Position numbers and translations under genes: made by a program
Shown: piece by piece, positions 47,801 to 60,378 of the stretch
How positions within the stretch are numbered: position 1 is the stretch's first letter
Layout: each line of letters starts with the position of its first letter
From: Loxodes magnus
Lineage: Eukaryota; Ciliophora; Karyorelictea; Loxodida; Loxodidae
Assembly (NCBI GenBank): GCA_946699065.1
Contig: CAMPDV010000717.1
Location: 140,564 to 204,563, forward strand
Reading direction: 5' to 3'
Length of the DNA stretch: 64,000 nucleotides
The notes under the pieces: generated by a model
Database searches by the model: none
Seen by the model: only the letters and a program-made list of their open reading frames with translations
Told to the model about the DNA's origin: nothing

Positions 47801-50800
47801 AATTTAAGTAAAACTGATTTAAAATAAATAAAATTAAATTTAAGTAAAACTGATTTAAAATAAATAAAATTTAATTTAAGTAAAACTGATTTAAAATAAA
47901 TAAAACTAAATTTAAGTAAAACTGATTTAAAATAAATAAAATTAAATTTAAGTAAAACTGATTTAAAATGAATAAAATTAAATTTAAGTAAAACTGATTT
48001 AAAATAAATAAAATTAAATTTAAGTAAAACTAATTAAAATAAATAAAATTAAATTTAAGTAAAACTGATTTAAAATAAATAAAATTTAATTTAAGTAAAA
48101 CTGATTTAAAATAAATAAAATTTAATTTAAGTAAAACTGATTTAAAATGAATAAAATTTAATTTAAGTAAAACTGATTTGAATCAAATAAAACTAAATTT
48201 AAGTAAAACTGATTTAAAATAAATAAAATTTAATTTAAGTAAAACTGATTTAAAATAAATAAAATTAAATTTAAGTAAAACTGATTTAAAATAAATAAAA
48301 TTAAATTTAAGTAAAACTGATTTAAAATAAATAAAATTAAATTTAAGTAAAACTGATTTAAATCAAATATAAACTAAATTTAAGTAAAACTGATTTAAAA
48401 TAAATAAAATTTAATTTAAGTAAAACTGATTTAAAATAAATAAAATTAAATTTAAGTAAAACTGATTTAAAATAAATAAAACTAAATTTAAGTAAAACTG
48501 ATTTAAAATAAATAAAATTAAATTTAAGTAAAACTGATTTTAAAATAAATAAAATTTAATTTAAGTAAAACTGATTTGAATCAAATAAAATTAAATTTAA
48601 GTAAAACTGATTTAAAATAAATAAAATTTAATTTAAGTAAAACTGATTTAAAATAAATAAAATTAAATTTAAGTAAAACTGATTTAAATCAAATTAAATT
48701 TAAGTAAAACTGATTTAAATCAAATTAAATTTAAGTAAAACTGATTTTAAAATAAATAAAATTAAATTTAAGTAAAACTGATTTTAAAATAAATAAAATT
48801 AAATTTAAGTAAAACTGATTTAAAATAAATAAAACTAAATTTAAGTAAAACGAATTAAAATAAATAAAATTAAATTTAAGTAAAACTGATTTAAAATGAA
48901 TAAAATTAAATTTAAGTAAAACTGATTTGAATTAAATAAAATTAAATTTAAGTAAAACTGATTTTAAGATAAATAAAATTAAATTTAAGTAAAACTGATT
49001 TAAAATAAATAAAATTAAATTTAAGTAAAACTGATTTTAATTTAAATAAAACTAAATTTAAGTAAAACTGATTTTAATTTAAATATAAATTAAATTTAAG
49101 TAAAACTGATTTAAAATAAATAAAATTAAATTTAAGTAAAACTGATTTAAAATAAATAAAATTAAATTTAAGTAAAACTGATTTAATTTAAATAAAATAA
49201 ATTTAAGTAAAACTGATTTAATTTAAATAAAATTAAATTTAAGTAAAACTGATTTAAATCAAATAAAATTTAATTTAAGTAAAACTGATTTAAAATAAAT
49301 AAAATTTAATTTAAGTAAAACTGATTTAATTTAAATAAAATTAAATTTAAGTAAAACTGATTTAATTTAAATAAAATTAAATTTAAGTAAAACTGATTTA
49401 AAATAAATAAAATTTAATTTAAGTAAAACTGATTTAAAATAAATAAAATTAAATTTAAGTAAAACTGATTTAAAATAAATAAAATTAAATTTAAGTAAAA
49501 CTGATTTAATTTAAATAAAATTAAATTTAAGTAAAACTGATTTAAAATAAATAAAATTAAATTAAAGTAAAACTGATTTAAAATAAATAAAATTAAATTT
49601 AAGTAAAACTGATTTAAATAAAATTTAATTAAATTTAAGTAAAACTGATTTAAAATAAATAAAATTAAATTTAAGTAAAACTGATTTAAAATAAATAAAA
49701 TTAAATTTAAGTAAAACTGATTTAAAATAAATAAAATTAAATTTAAGTAAAACTGATTTAATATAAATAAAATTAAATTTAAGTAAAACTGATTTTAAAA
49801 TAAATAAAATTAAATTTAAGTAAAACTGATTTAAAATAAATAAATTAAATTTAAGTAAAACTGATTTAAAATAAATAAAATTAAATTTAAGTAAAACTGA
49901 TTTAAAATAAATAAAATTAAATTTAAGTAAAGCTGATTTAAAATAAATAAAATTAAATTTAAGTAAAGCTGATTTAAAATAAATAAAATTAAATTTAAGT
50001 AAAACTGATTTTAAAATAAATAAAATTAAATTTAAGTAAAACTGATTTAAAATAAATAAAATTAAATTAAGTAAAACTGATTTAAAATAAATAAAATTAA
50101 ATTTAAGTAAAACTGATCTTAAAATAAATAAAATTAAATTTAAGTAAAACTGATTTAAAATAAATAAAATTAAATTTAAGTAAAACTGATTTAAAATAAA
50201 TAAAATTAAATTTAAGTAAAACTGATTTTAATTTAAATAAAATTAAATTTAAGTAAAACTGATTTAAAATAAATAAAATTTAATTTAAGTAAAACTGATT
50301 TAAAATAAATAAAATTAAATTTAAGTAAAACTGATTTAAAATAAATAAAATTAAATTTAAGTAAAACTGATTTAAAATAAATAAAATTAAATTTAAGTAA
50401 AACTGATTTAAAATAAATAAAATTAAATTTAAGTAAAACTGATTTAAAATAAATAAAATTAAATTTAAGTAAAACTGATTTAAAATAAATAAAATTAAAT
50501 TTAAGTAAAACTGATTTAAAATAAATAAAATTTAATTTAAGTAAAACTGAAATAAAATAAATAAAATTAAATTTAAGTAAAACTGATTTAAAATAAATAA
50601 AATTAAATTTAAGTAAAACTGATTTAAAATAAATAAAATTAAATTTAAGTAAAACTGATTTAAAATAAATAAATTAAATTTAAGTAAAACTGATTTAAAA
50701 TAAATAAAATTAAATTTAAGTAAAACTGATTTAATTTAAATAAAATTAAATTTAAGTAAAACTGATTTAAAATAAATAAAATTAAATTTAAGTAAAACTG

Positions 50801-53800
50801 ATCTTAAAATAAATAAAATTAAATTTAAGTAAAACTGATTTTAATTTAAATAAAATTAAATTTAAGTAAAACTGATTTAAAATAAATAAAATTAAATTTA
50901 AGTAAAACTGATTTAAAATAAATAAAATTTAATTTAAGTAAAACTGATTTAAAATAAATAAAATTAAATTTAAGTAAAACTGATTTAAAATAAATAAAAT
51001 TAAATTTAAGTAAAACTGATTTAAAATAAATAAAATTAAATTTAAGTAAAACTGATTTAAAATAAATAAAATTTAATTTAAGTAAAACTGAGTTAAAATA
51101 AATAAAATTTAATTTAAGTAAAACTGATTTAAATCAAATAAAATTAAATTTAAGTAAAACTGATTTAAAATAAATAAAATTTAATTTAAGTAAAACTGAT
51201 TTAAAATAAATAAAATTTAATTTAAGTAAAACTGATTTAAAATAAATAAAATTTAATTTAAGTAAAACTGATTTTAATTTAAATAAAATTAAATTTAAGT
51301 AAAACTGATTTAAAATAAATAAAATTAAATTTAAGTAAAACTGATTTAAAATAAATAAAATTAAATTTAAGTAAAACTGATCTTAAAATAAATAAAATTA
51401 AATTTAAGTAAAACTGATTTAAAATAAATAAAATTAAATTTAAGTAAAACTGATTTAAAATAAATAAAATTAAATTTAAGTAAAACTGATTTAAAATAAA
51501 TAAAATTAAATTTAAGTAAAACTGATTTTAAAATAAATAAAATTAAATTTAAGTAAAACTGATTTAAAATAAATAAAATTAAATTTAAGTAAAACTGATT
51601 TAAAATAAATAAAATTAAATTTAAGTAAAACTGATTTAAAATAAATAAAATTAAATTTAAGTAAAACTGATTTTAATTTAAATAAAATTAAATTTAAGTA
51701 AAACTGATTTAATTGAATAAAATTAAATTTAAGTAAAACTGATTTAATTTAAATAAAATTAAATTTAAGTAAAACTGATTTAAAATAAATAAAATTAAAT
51801 TTAAGTAAAACTGATTTAAAATAAATAAAATTAAATTTAAGTAAAACTGATTTAAAATAAATAAAATTAAATTTAAGTAAAACTGATTTTAAAATAAATA
51901 AAATTTAATTTAAGTAAAACTGATTTAAAATAAATAAAATTAAATTTAAGTAAAACTGATTTAAAATAAATAAAATTAAATTTAAGTAAAACTGATTTAA
52001 AATAAATAAAATTTAATTTAAGTAAAACTGATTTTAATTTAAATAAAATTAAATTTAAGTAAAACTGATTTAAAATAAATAAAATTAAATTTAAGTAAAA
52101 CTGATTTTAAATTAAATAAAATTAAATTTAAGTAAAACTGATTTTAAAATAAATAAAATTAAATTTAAGTAAAACTGATTTAAAATAAATAAAATTAAAT
52201 TTAAGTAAAACTGATTTTAAAATAAATAAAATTAAATTTAAGTAAAACTGATTTTAATTTAAATAAAATTAAATTTAAGTAAAACTGATTTTAAAATAAA
52301 TAAAATTAAATTTAAGTAAAACTGATTTTAAAATAAATAAAATTAAATTTAAGTAAAACTGATTTTAAAATAATAAAATTAAATTTAAGTAAAACTGATT
52401 TAAAATAAATAAATTTAAATTTAAGTAAAACTGATTTAAAATAAATAAAATTAAATTTAAGTAAAACTGATTTAATTTAAATAAAATTAAATTTAAGTAA
52501 AACTGATTTTAAAATAAATAAAATTAAATTTAAGTAAAACTGATTTAAAATAAATAAAATTAAATTTAAGTAAAACTGATTTTAAAATAAATAAAATTAA
52601 ATTTAAGTAAAACTGATTTAATTTAAATAAAATTAAATTTAAGTAAAACTGATTTAAAATAAATAAAATTAAATTTAAGTAAAACTGATTTAATTTAAAT
52701 AAAATTAAATTTAAGTAAAACTGATTTTAATTTAAATAAAATTAAATTTAAGTAAAACTGATTTAATTTAAATAAAATTAAATTTAAGTAAAACTGATTT
52801 TAAAATAAATAAAATTAAATTTAAGTAAAACTGATTTAAAATAAATAAAATTAAATTTAAGTAAAACTGATTTAAAATAAATAAAATTAAATTTAAGTAA
52901 AACTGATTTAATTTAAATAAAATTAAATTTAAGTAAAACTGATTTAAATTAAATAAAATTAAATTTAAGTAAAACTGATTTTAAAATAAATAAAATTAAA
53001 TTTAAGTAAAACTGATTTTAATTTAAATAAAATTAAATTTAAGTAAAACTGATTTAATTTAAATAAAATTAAATTTAAGTAAAACTGATTTTAAATTAAA
53101 TAAAATTAAATTTAAGTAAAACTGATTTTAAAATAAATAAAATTAAATTTAAGTAAAACTGATTTTAAAATAAATAAAATTAAATTTAAGTAAAACTGAG
53201 TTTAAAATAAATAAAATTAAATTTAAGTAAAACTGATTTTAAAATAAATAAAATTAAATTTAAGTAAAACTGATTTTAAAATAAATAAAATTAAATTTAA
53301 GTAAAACTGATTTAATTTAAATAAAATTAAATTTAAGTAAAACTGATTTAATTTAAATAAAATTAAATTTAAGTAAAACTGATTTTAAAATAAATAAAAT
53401 TAAATTTAAGTAAAACTGATTTAATTTAAATAAAATTAAATTTAAGTAAAACTGATCTTAATATAAATAAAATTAAATTTAAGTAAAACTGATCTTAATT
53501 TAAATAAAATTAAATTTAAGTAAAACTGATTATAAAATAAATAAAATTAAATTTAAGTAAAACTGATTTTAATTTAATAAAATTAAATTTAAGTAAAACT
53601 GATTTTAATATAAATAAAATTAAAATTAAGTAAAACTGATTTTAATATAAATAAAATTAAATTTAAGTAAAACTGATTTTAATTTAAATAAAATTAAATT
53701 TAAGTAAAACTGATTTTAAAATAAATAAAATTAAATTTAAGTAAAACTGATTTAATTTAAATAAAATTAAATTTAAGTAAAACTGATTTTAAATTAAATA

Positions 53801-54150
53801 AAATTAAATTTAAGTAAAACTGATTTTAATATAAATAAAATTAAATTTAAGTAAAACTGATTTTAATTTAAATAAAACTAAATTTAAGTAAAACTGATTT
53901 TAAAATAAATAAAATTAAATTTAAGTAAAACTGATTTTAAAATAAATGAAATTAAATTTAAGTAAAACTGATTTTAAAATAAATAAAATTAAATTTAAGT
54001 AAAACTGATTTTAATATAAATAAAATTAAATTTAAGTAAAACTGATTTTAATATAAATAAAATTAAATTTAAGTAAAACTGATTTTAATATAAATAAAAT
54101 TAAATTTAAGTAAAACTGATTTTAATATAAATTAAATTAAATTTAAATAA

Positions 54151-54897
54151 AAAAAAAAAGATGGAGCAGAACATTAGCTTAAATAAAAATCAAATAAGAA
54201 ATGCTCGGAAAAAGGCTTCTTAAGTTCTTTAAAAAGCAAAACAATAAGAAAATCAAGTTCCGACTCATAAGGTAAAATAATGATCGGAACTTTGCAAGCT
54301 GAGGAATTTAAATCAGATATTTCAGAGGAACTACGACAAAAGATCGAACAAATGTAAAAAATTATATCCCGATACGAAGAAACAATATATAATTAAGACT
54401 TTTAATACGGGAACTTACAACAAAATTGACGTGCAAAATAATGAAATGGAAATCCTTAAGAATCAGCTAATAGAAAAAAGGTAATAACGGAAGAACAACT
54501 TTGAATGTAATCGCAATAAAATCTTAACGTACATCAAAGATGGAAATTGAAAAAACTTTCACTCCATTTAAAGTGTTTAAAACAGAAAGAAATTAGATTG
54601 ATAAAACTTAAATAAAAGATAGAAAATATTAAGTAAAACTGATATTTAAAATAAATAAAATTAAATTTAAGTAAAGACTGAATTTGAAAAGGTAAATAAA
54701 ATTTGAAATGGATAACTCCAACAGGAATATACAAATAAAACTGCCTATGCGCTCTTTTGAAAGCAATCAGTGGTAACCATCCACATAAAAAATTCGCGGT
54801 ATCCATCCGAGTCAAAAAATGGCGGCAGGAACTGGTTGAAAGTCCAGAAATGCCAAAACATTTTTTTAACATTTAGTTTACTATTATTATTATTATA
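54151..54897 (+). mobile_element. Half-LINE copy 2, inserted in the satellite
   Basis: Same architecture as the element at 26,665: A-rich leader at the ATG (54,161), gag-like ORF, paired hairpins (GTGG 54,770-54,773 with CCAC 54,781-54,784; CTGG 54,832-54,835 with CCAG 54,844-54,847) and a terminal AACATTTAGTTTACTA. The tail is a TTA repeat instead of poly-A. There is no endonuclease or RT. The target-site duplication cannot be resolved within the satellite. Between the gag remnant and the hairpins lie two recognisable but altered satellite monomers (54,631-54,690). Confidence 0.8.
54161..54427 (+). pseudogene. Gag-like ORF1 of half-LINE copy 2 (frameshifted)
   Basis: The start MEQNISLNKNQIRNARKKAS parallels MEQSIRLSKNQIKNAKRKAA of copy 1. 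The frame meets TGA at 54,281. One base of frame change near 54,270 restores homology: KIMIGT, then KIEQMQKIISRYEETIYNQ, equivalent to the coiled coil of copy 1, until TGA near 54,427. The zinc knuckle is not recognisable here. Clearly inactive. Confidence 0.75.
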
Positions 54898-55645
54898 AAA
54901 TTAAATTTAAGTAAAACTGATTTAATTTAAATTTAAGTAAAAATTTTAAAATTTAATTTTAAGTAAAACTGATTTTAATATAAATAAAATTAAATTTAAG
55001 TAAAACTGATTTTAATTTAAATAAAATTAAATTTAAGTAAAACTGATTTTAATATAAATAAAATTAAATTTAAGTAAAACTGATTTTAATATAAATAAAA
55101 TTAAATTTAAGTAAAACTGATTTTAATTTAAATAAAATTAAATTTAAGTAAAACTGATTTTAATTTAAATAAAATTAAATTTAAGTAAAACTGATTTTAA
55201 TATAAATAAAATTAAAATTTAAGTAAAACTGATTTTAATATAAATAAAATTAAATTTAAGTAAAACTGATTTTAATTTAAATAAAATTAAATTTAAGTAA
55301 AACTGATTTTAATTTAAATAAAATTAAATTTAAGTAAAACTGATTTTAATTTAAATAAAATTAAATTTAAGTAAAACTGATTTTAATTTAAATAAAATTA
55401 AATTTAAGTAAAACTGATTTTAATTTAAATAAAATTAAATTTAAGTAAAACTGATTTTAATTTAAATAAAATTAAATTTAAGTAAAACTGATTTTAATAT
55501 TAATAAAATTAAATTTAAGTAAAACTGATTTTAATCTAAATAAAATTATATTTAAGTAAAACTGATTTTAAAATAAATAAAATTTAATTTAAGTAAAACT
55601 GATTTTAATTTAAATAAAATTAAATTTAAATAAAATTTATAATTT

Positions 55646-56553
55646 TATTTAAGTTTCGCATAGTTAATTATTGACTCCTATCATTTAAGCTAAGTAAAGC
55701 TTTAATTAGCATTGGCGTCGATTTTAATCTCAAATTAGATTATATTTCTGTTTTTGAATTTACTTAATTTTCATAGTTTTTCTACTAAATCTAAATTTTT
55801 AACTATACTAATTATTTCATATGTTTAGACTATTGTGTTACTTTATAAAGATGAAAGTTTTTTAAGTAATTTTTTGAACTTGTTATTTTGATATCAATTT
55901 TTTTTGATATTTCTATATATCTGATTATATTACTAAAAATTGTTCTCTAATTGTTTATATTTCTAATAAATTTTATTTATATAAGTTTTATATAATATAT
56001 TTAGGATTTTTCTTAGTTACTTATCAATGTTTCTGTATCTCTTTCGAATTTTGCTTTTTTATTCGATAGCATTTCATTTAATTATTGGTTCTTATTTATA
56101 AGTCTTCTATATTATTTTTAAGTTCTTTTATTTCTAAGCAAATAAATTCTCATTAGACTAGATAATTATTTGATTTTATATTACATTTCTTAAATCAGTA
56201 GTTTAATTTTAAGGTTGGTTGCTCTTAAGATCAGGTAAATAATGATTATTTGAATTATCAGGATATGTAATATTATTTTATTTCTGACTAATTTCATTAT
56301 TTGAAATTTAATAGAATTGTTAATTATTATTATTCAAAAATGAATCTTAAGTTTATGTTATTTTTGACTACCATAAAAGGATATCTTTATTTGAATTTTA
56401 ATTATGATTTGATTGTATATCTTTAGAATTCTAACTATCTAAGATAATATCTTTTTTTTGGAAAGATTTCTTAGGTAATAATTTCGTATCTTTCGCGGTA
56501 TTATTTTAGGCGGTAAATCTGTTCATCTATTTATTGGTTGATTTCACTTTCAT
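55646..56553 (-). CDS. Gag-like second ORF, Asn/Gln-rich to coiled coil, running into satellite
   Basis: ATG 56,553 opens 159 codons to TGA 56,074 (MKVKSTNKQMNRFTAQNNTA..., Asn/Gln-rich middle, DLRNVIQNQIIIQSNENLF). Homologous-looking coding continues by frame changes: EIKELKNNIEDL, then KNQQLNEMLSNKKAKFERDT, a coiled-coil region. The last frame has no TGA from about 56,100 down into the satellite at 55,645. A coiled coil after a Gln/Asn-rich part resembles the gag of the half-LINEs. I infer ORF1 of another non-LTR element cut off by, or fused to, the satellite. Confidence 0.4.
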
Positions 56554-56828
56554 AATACGCTACAATTAATATCCACGTTGAAGAGAGTTCCTAAGTAGTT
56601 TTGGTGTGACGTGTATGAATTTTTTTCCGGTTTTTTACTACAATTTTTAAGTAGTTGTCTTAATAAATTCATTATTAGGTTTACTTATTTAATTTGTATT
56701 TACTCCAAATCTTTCGTTTGGAGATTTTATTGCACCTGGCTATGCTCTTACTGTGAATTTGCAGCTTCTTTGAAATTAATTAAAGAAGAGTCACTATTAA
56801 AAACTAGTGAATTCTATATTTCGTCCAT
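56550..56828 (-). CDS. Small ORF with retroelement-type leader
   Basis: ATG 56,828 is preceded by an A run (TCTAAAAAAAAAA), as in the other ORF1 starts of this window. The frame gives 92 residues in ciliate code without a stop (MDEIQNSLVFNSDSSLINFK..., QIKQVNLIMNLLRQLLKNC), ending at TGA 56,552-56,550, which overlaps the ATG of the next ORF as ATGA. It has similar length and position to the 91-codon ORF1 segment at 30,052. Probably the N-terminal part of a gag-like protein. Confidence 0.45.
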
Positions 56829-59150
56829 TTTTTTTTTAGATTAACTTATTATTAATGGAAAATTATCTTAGTTATATCATCCAATAAAAGGAAATAATAA
56901 AAAAACCTTTGTAAAATATAGGTAATCAAAAATGTTAAGCAAAAGAAAAACTATTATTATTATAAATTAAAATAATTAAAGCATTTCCATTTATTTTATT
57001 ATATTTTATCTAGAAAACTATTTAAAATTTTAAATATTATATGATATTCTTCCTTAATAGGTTTTATCAATAAAAAAGTAGTATTATATTTAATTAATTT
57101 AAAGGGATTGCTAAAGATACTTTAGATATTTTATCATATTCTCTTATATGTTCTTATCGATGAAGATAGATAATTTTATAGCTTTTTATTAAAGATAAAG
57201 TAACTAAAAATATTTTTATAAGTAAAATAATCTGAAATTTGTTAGCTTTAATTGACCACCTTTATAATTTTTTTTAATCTAAATTTAATTTTCCTATATA
57301 ATCTTAATAAATTTTTTTGTGCTTACTCTGTAGATATCAATAAGTTATCCAATACGTTTTTAAGTAAGAGAAATTTTTAACCATTTTATGTAATAACTTA
57401 CAAGAATATTTGAAAAATAGTATTTCCTTGTAATATTCGATGACTCAAATTTATCTTTTTCTTGATTCGTCGTAAAAATTATAAAAGCGGGATTTTTCAG
57501 CTAAAATCTCTTGATATTTCTTAATAATTTATGTCTTTTATTTATTTTACTCTTTATATTCGGCGATTAAATGTTAATTTTAAAGCTTTATACTATTAAA
57601 AAGATTTTAATCTTAGTTTTCTCTTACCTATACGTTAGTCTAAATTAGAATTATTCCTATTTGCTTCAGAATTCGACTATATTTGTTTTTCCTTTTTATC
57701 TCTTAACCTCTTCTTATAAATTATGCATATCTTTAACTTCCAACTTGTTATTTCTCTTATCGGTAGGCTAAATTTTAAAATTAAAAAATTAATATATTTG
57801 GCTTTACTCAAAAGATCCTTCTTCAAGATACTAATTTATATGTTTCTAAAGGATTTAATTAAACAACAGAGATTATTTCTCTTTAAAAAGTGTAGATTTC
57901 TTTAAGTTTTTAGTCTCCTCTTTTTCTATTTATCTTTTAGATTAACAATTTCTTTTTGCTAGTTTATTTTGCCCCCAAAATAATTTTCTTAAATATGTCT
58001 ATTAAAAGATTTATTATTGTTGACTTTCTTTAAATTATAAATAAAAGCCTTCTAAATAAACTGTTTAGTTTTCAAATTAATGCAAATTAATTTTTTAAAT
58101 GCTTAATTTCCTTTTATTATTAAACCTTAAAATGTTAGTCTTATAGCTATTTAAATTATGCTCTGCTAGTTATATTTAGCAAATCTACATAGTATTTTAT
58201 TTTTAAATAAATTCCTAATTAGGATTTTAGAGTATCAATACATAGATTACTTTATATCTATTAGAGGAAGATTCTAAAATATAATTTTAAAAGTATAGTT
58301 CTAAAGCTTATTTTGCTATATGATGGTATCTTTATCTTTATAAATCTAAAATGTTTCTGACCCTTTATTACTATACTTATTATCTTTGCTCTTAATAAAG
58401 CTAAAATATGAACTAAGCAATTACTATTATTATGACTATATCATCTTAAGGCTATATTACTTATTTAATTTTCCTAATCATGTAGATTTTTATCCAATAG
58501 ATCTGCTAAATATCAGTTACCTAAGCTTTGATAGCTTAAGATATAAATAGTTTTTTACTTTAAGCTTAAGGTAATGAAATAAGGGAAGTATATGATTTGA
58601 TGGATAATAAAGAGTATCTTAGTTGTAACTTTAATAATAAGTAGTAGCTATTACATAAATAGAGTAATATAAGGTTAGAGTTAATAATAGAATAATCTAA
58701 TTAAGTAGTTAGAAATCATAATAACCAACTATAATAAAGTCAACAGAGTAGATAACATTCCTTTTTTAAATTAGTTCAAACTGTCATCAAATATTTATTC
58801 ATTATTTTATAACAACCTAACTCCTTTAGGCTAACACTAAGTCATTTAAATACCTTTATCAATATCTATTAACATTAATAATACAACTATACTATAAACT
58901 TACCAATCAAGAACTCTTATACTTTATTATTTATCATATCTATTAGTATTCAAATCACTTCCTCTTCTTGTCACTTAAGCAAACATTTACTAAATCTTTA
59001 TTTCTAGATAAATCAGATCATTGTTTATAAATAAAACTTCCTCTTATTAACATTTCAAAACTTTAGCAAGTAGCCAAGTCTTTTAACTTTGAGACCCCAA
59101 ACTTTCTGATGCTCGTTGCAGAAAGAGATTATATTTAAAATTTTAAATGA
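56829..59150. other. A+T-rich region, nothing firmly recognised
   Basis: Long low-complexity A+T DNA. Short open stretches occur on both strands, but none shows motifs or sustained protein-like composition. Confidence 0.35.
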
Positions 59151-59630
59151 AGAGATGGCTAAGTATTTGATGTAGCTTTTTAGCTAGATTCTTATGATGC
59201 TATTGTTATAAATAATAAAGAAGATAATTTAAGAAATCTAGGTAAATATAATAAATGCCTTTAAACATAAACCTTTATAAGATTATAGTCCATATTGTCA
59301 AAGAAGAATCTGAATAGAAAATAAAATAAAATGAGTGCTTAAACTGAGGTATTAAGTTTAACGTAAAAGGAACTATATAAAAGGAAAAAAACTTCCTAAA
59401 ATAAGCAAATATAAAGCATAGAGTTCTATAACCTAGTTATAAAGCTAATCTAGGACGAAGCTTATTTTATCAATATGAAGAGAATACTTTACATAGATTA
59501 GGCTGATATAAGAAACAGTCAAGGGCTATATTGTAACTATCAACTTGATTCTTAATATAAAAGCTTATTACAAAAGAAGGCTAACTCAGCTAATTTTAGG
59601 TTATAAAATCAAGAGATAAGAATATATTGA
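59151..59630 (+). pseudogene. TPR-repeat protein, upstream part
   Basis: The frame from 59,151 to TGA 59,628 is open for 159 codons in ciliate code. Early residues LDSYDAIVINNKEDNLRNLG with GKYNKCLQ fit the TPR pattern (asparagine-rich YNNKG..L..LGKYNEAL). Near the end, QLDSQYKSLLQKKANSAN fits another repeat. Key Gly and Ala positions are lost, so the repeats are degenerate. It begins immediately after a TGA, with no clear start. It continues in sense with the TPR segments downstream and is presumably one decayed gene. TPR proteins are a large family in Tetrahymena. Confidence 0.5.
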
Positions 59631-60090
59631 CATAGGAATAAATGATAAGTAGATAGCAGTTACTCTATATAGATAAGCTTATTGTCTTATTAAAAGTTAT
59701 ATTTTAGTAAATTTAAAAGTAATAACTTATGTCTATTGCTAATGGTATTTTATACAGATACTAAAGATAGTATCTTGATTGAATGCAATATATTTACAAC
59801 TAATGTTTTAATAAAATCCATAAATCAAAGTTAAACTATATCTCTTTAATAAAGAACTATTTTAATTGGTGAATTTAAGCAATTTAATTATTAGAAGAGA
59901 GAAAAATAATATAATTATAGCTAATTTGACTAACTAAAGCAAGTAGCATAAATTTACATTAAGGATCACTTAATTATTAGATATATAAATTAATTTAGCT
60001 TTATAAATTAATTTTTATTTATCACTTTAAATAAAGCATCTTCTAGCTACTTATTGCTTACGCTGCTGGTAGATAGCTTGCTGTAAAAAA

Positions 60091-60378
60091 GGATATGCAT
60101 TTTATGAACTAGAAGGGTATTAAAAGCAATTAGATATCTCAATACAACAACCAAGCTTAATTCGAATCGACCCAGAAACATATAAATCTAAAAATAGACG
60201 CATTTGCAATTAAATTAAGCAGAGAAAGGATTTTTATTACTATAATTAGTCAATAAAACTGGATTCGCAACTAAATCAAATCTTATAATAGTAAATAAAA
60301 CGCATTTCAGGCTAAAATGATTCTAAGATACCGTTGGTTGCTATAAGAGTTTATTAAAATTAATGCTAAATACTTTGA
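60091..60378 (+). pseudogene. TPR-repeat segment, middle
   Basis: Open for 95 codons to TGA 60,376. KKGYAFYELEGYQKQLDISI then LIRIDPETYKSKNRR follows the TPR helix A/helix B pattern, and FYYYNQSIKLDSQLNQIL gives a second repeat. Substitutions at consensus positions suggest relaxed constraint. Confidence 0.6.

Larger units (their letters stand above)
34195..55645 (+). repeat. 36-bp tandem satellite, ~570 copies
   Basis: The array consists of a 36-bp unit whose start is AAAACTGATTTAAAATAAAT and whose second half is AAAATTTAATTTAAGT or AAAATTAAATTTAAGT. It is continuous for ~20 kb, interrupted only by a retroelement at 54,151-54,897, then goes on to ~55,645. AAGTAAAACTGATTT is nearly invariant, while the middle varies (for example AAATCAAATAAAACT, AATAATATAAAACAA, GAAAAGAACAAAATT). 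Occasional 35- and 37-bp units shift the phase. Left of ~48 kb the ATTTAATTT form dominates; to the right the ATTAAATTT form with extra T or TTAATTT variants does. The standard-code ORFs here (repeating LLKLNFIYFKSV) are a by-product of a period divisible by three. A germline-limited, possibly pericentromeric, satellite is the likely nature. Confidence 0.97.

Noticed and set aside
34195-55645. CRISPR-like array
   Set aside because: There are no unique spacers; the whole 36-bp unit repeats without intervening variable sequence, and the base composition and code are eukaryotic.
56212-56220. AGGTTGGTT, resembling part of the Tetrahymena chromosome-breakage sequence
   Set aside because: Only about 9 of 15 positions match, and the motif is known to tolerate almost no change.
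56611-56844. 77-aa plus-strand standard-code ORF
   Set aside because: It is antisense to the 92-codon minus-strand ORF, which has an A-rich leader and uses TAA/TAG as Gln.
60158-60175. TTCGAATC, resembling a tRNA T-arm
   Set aside because: No upstream A box or acceptor pairing; it lies in a TPR coding frame.
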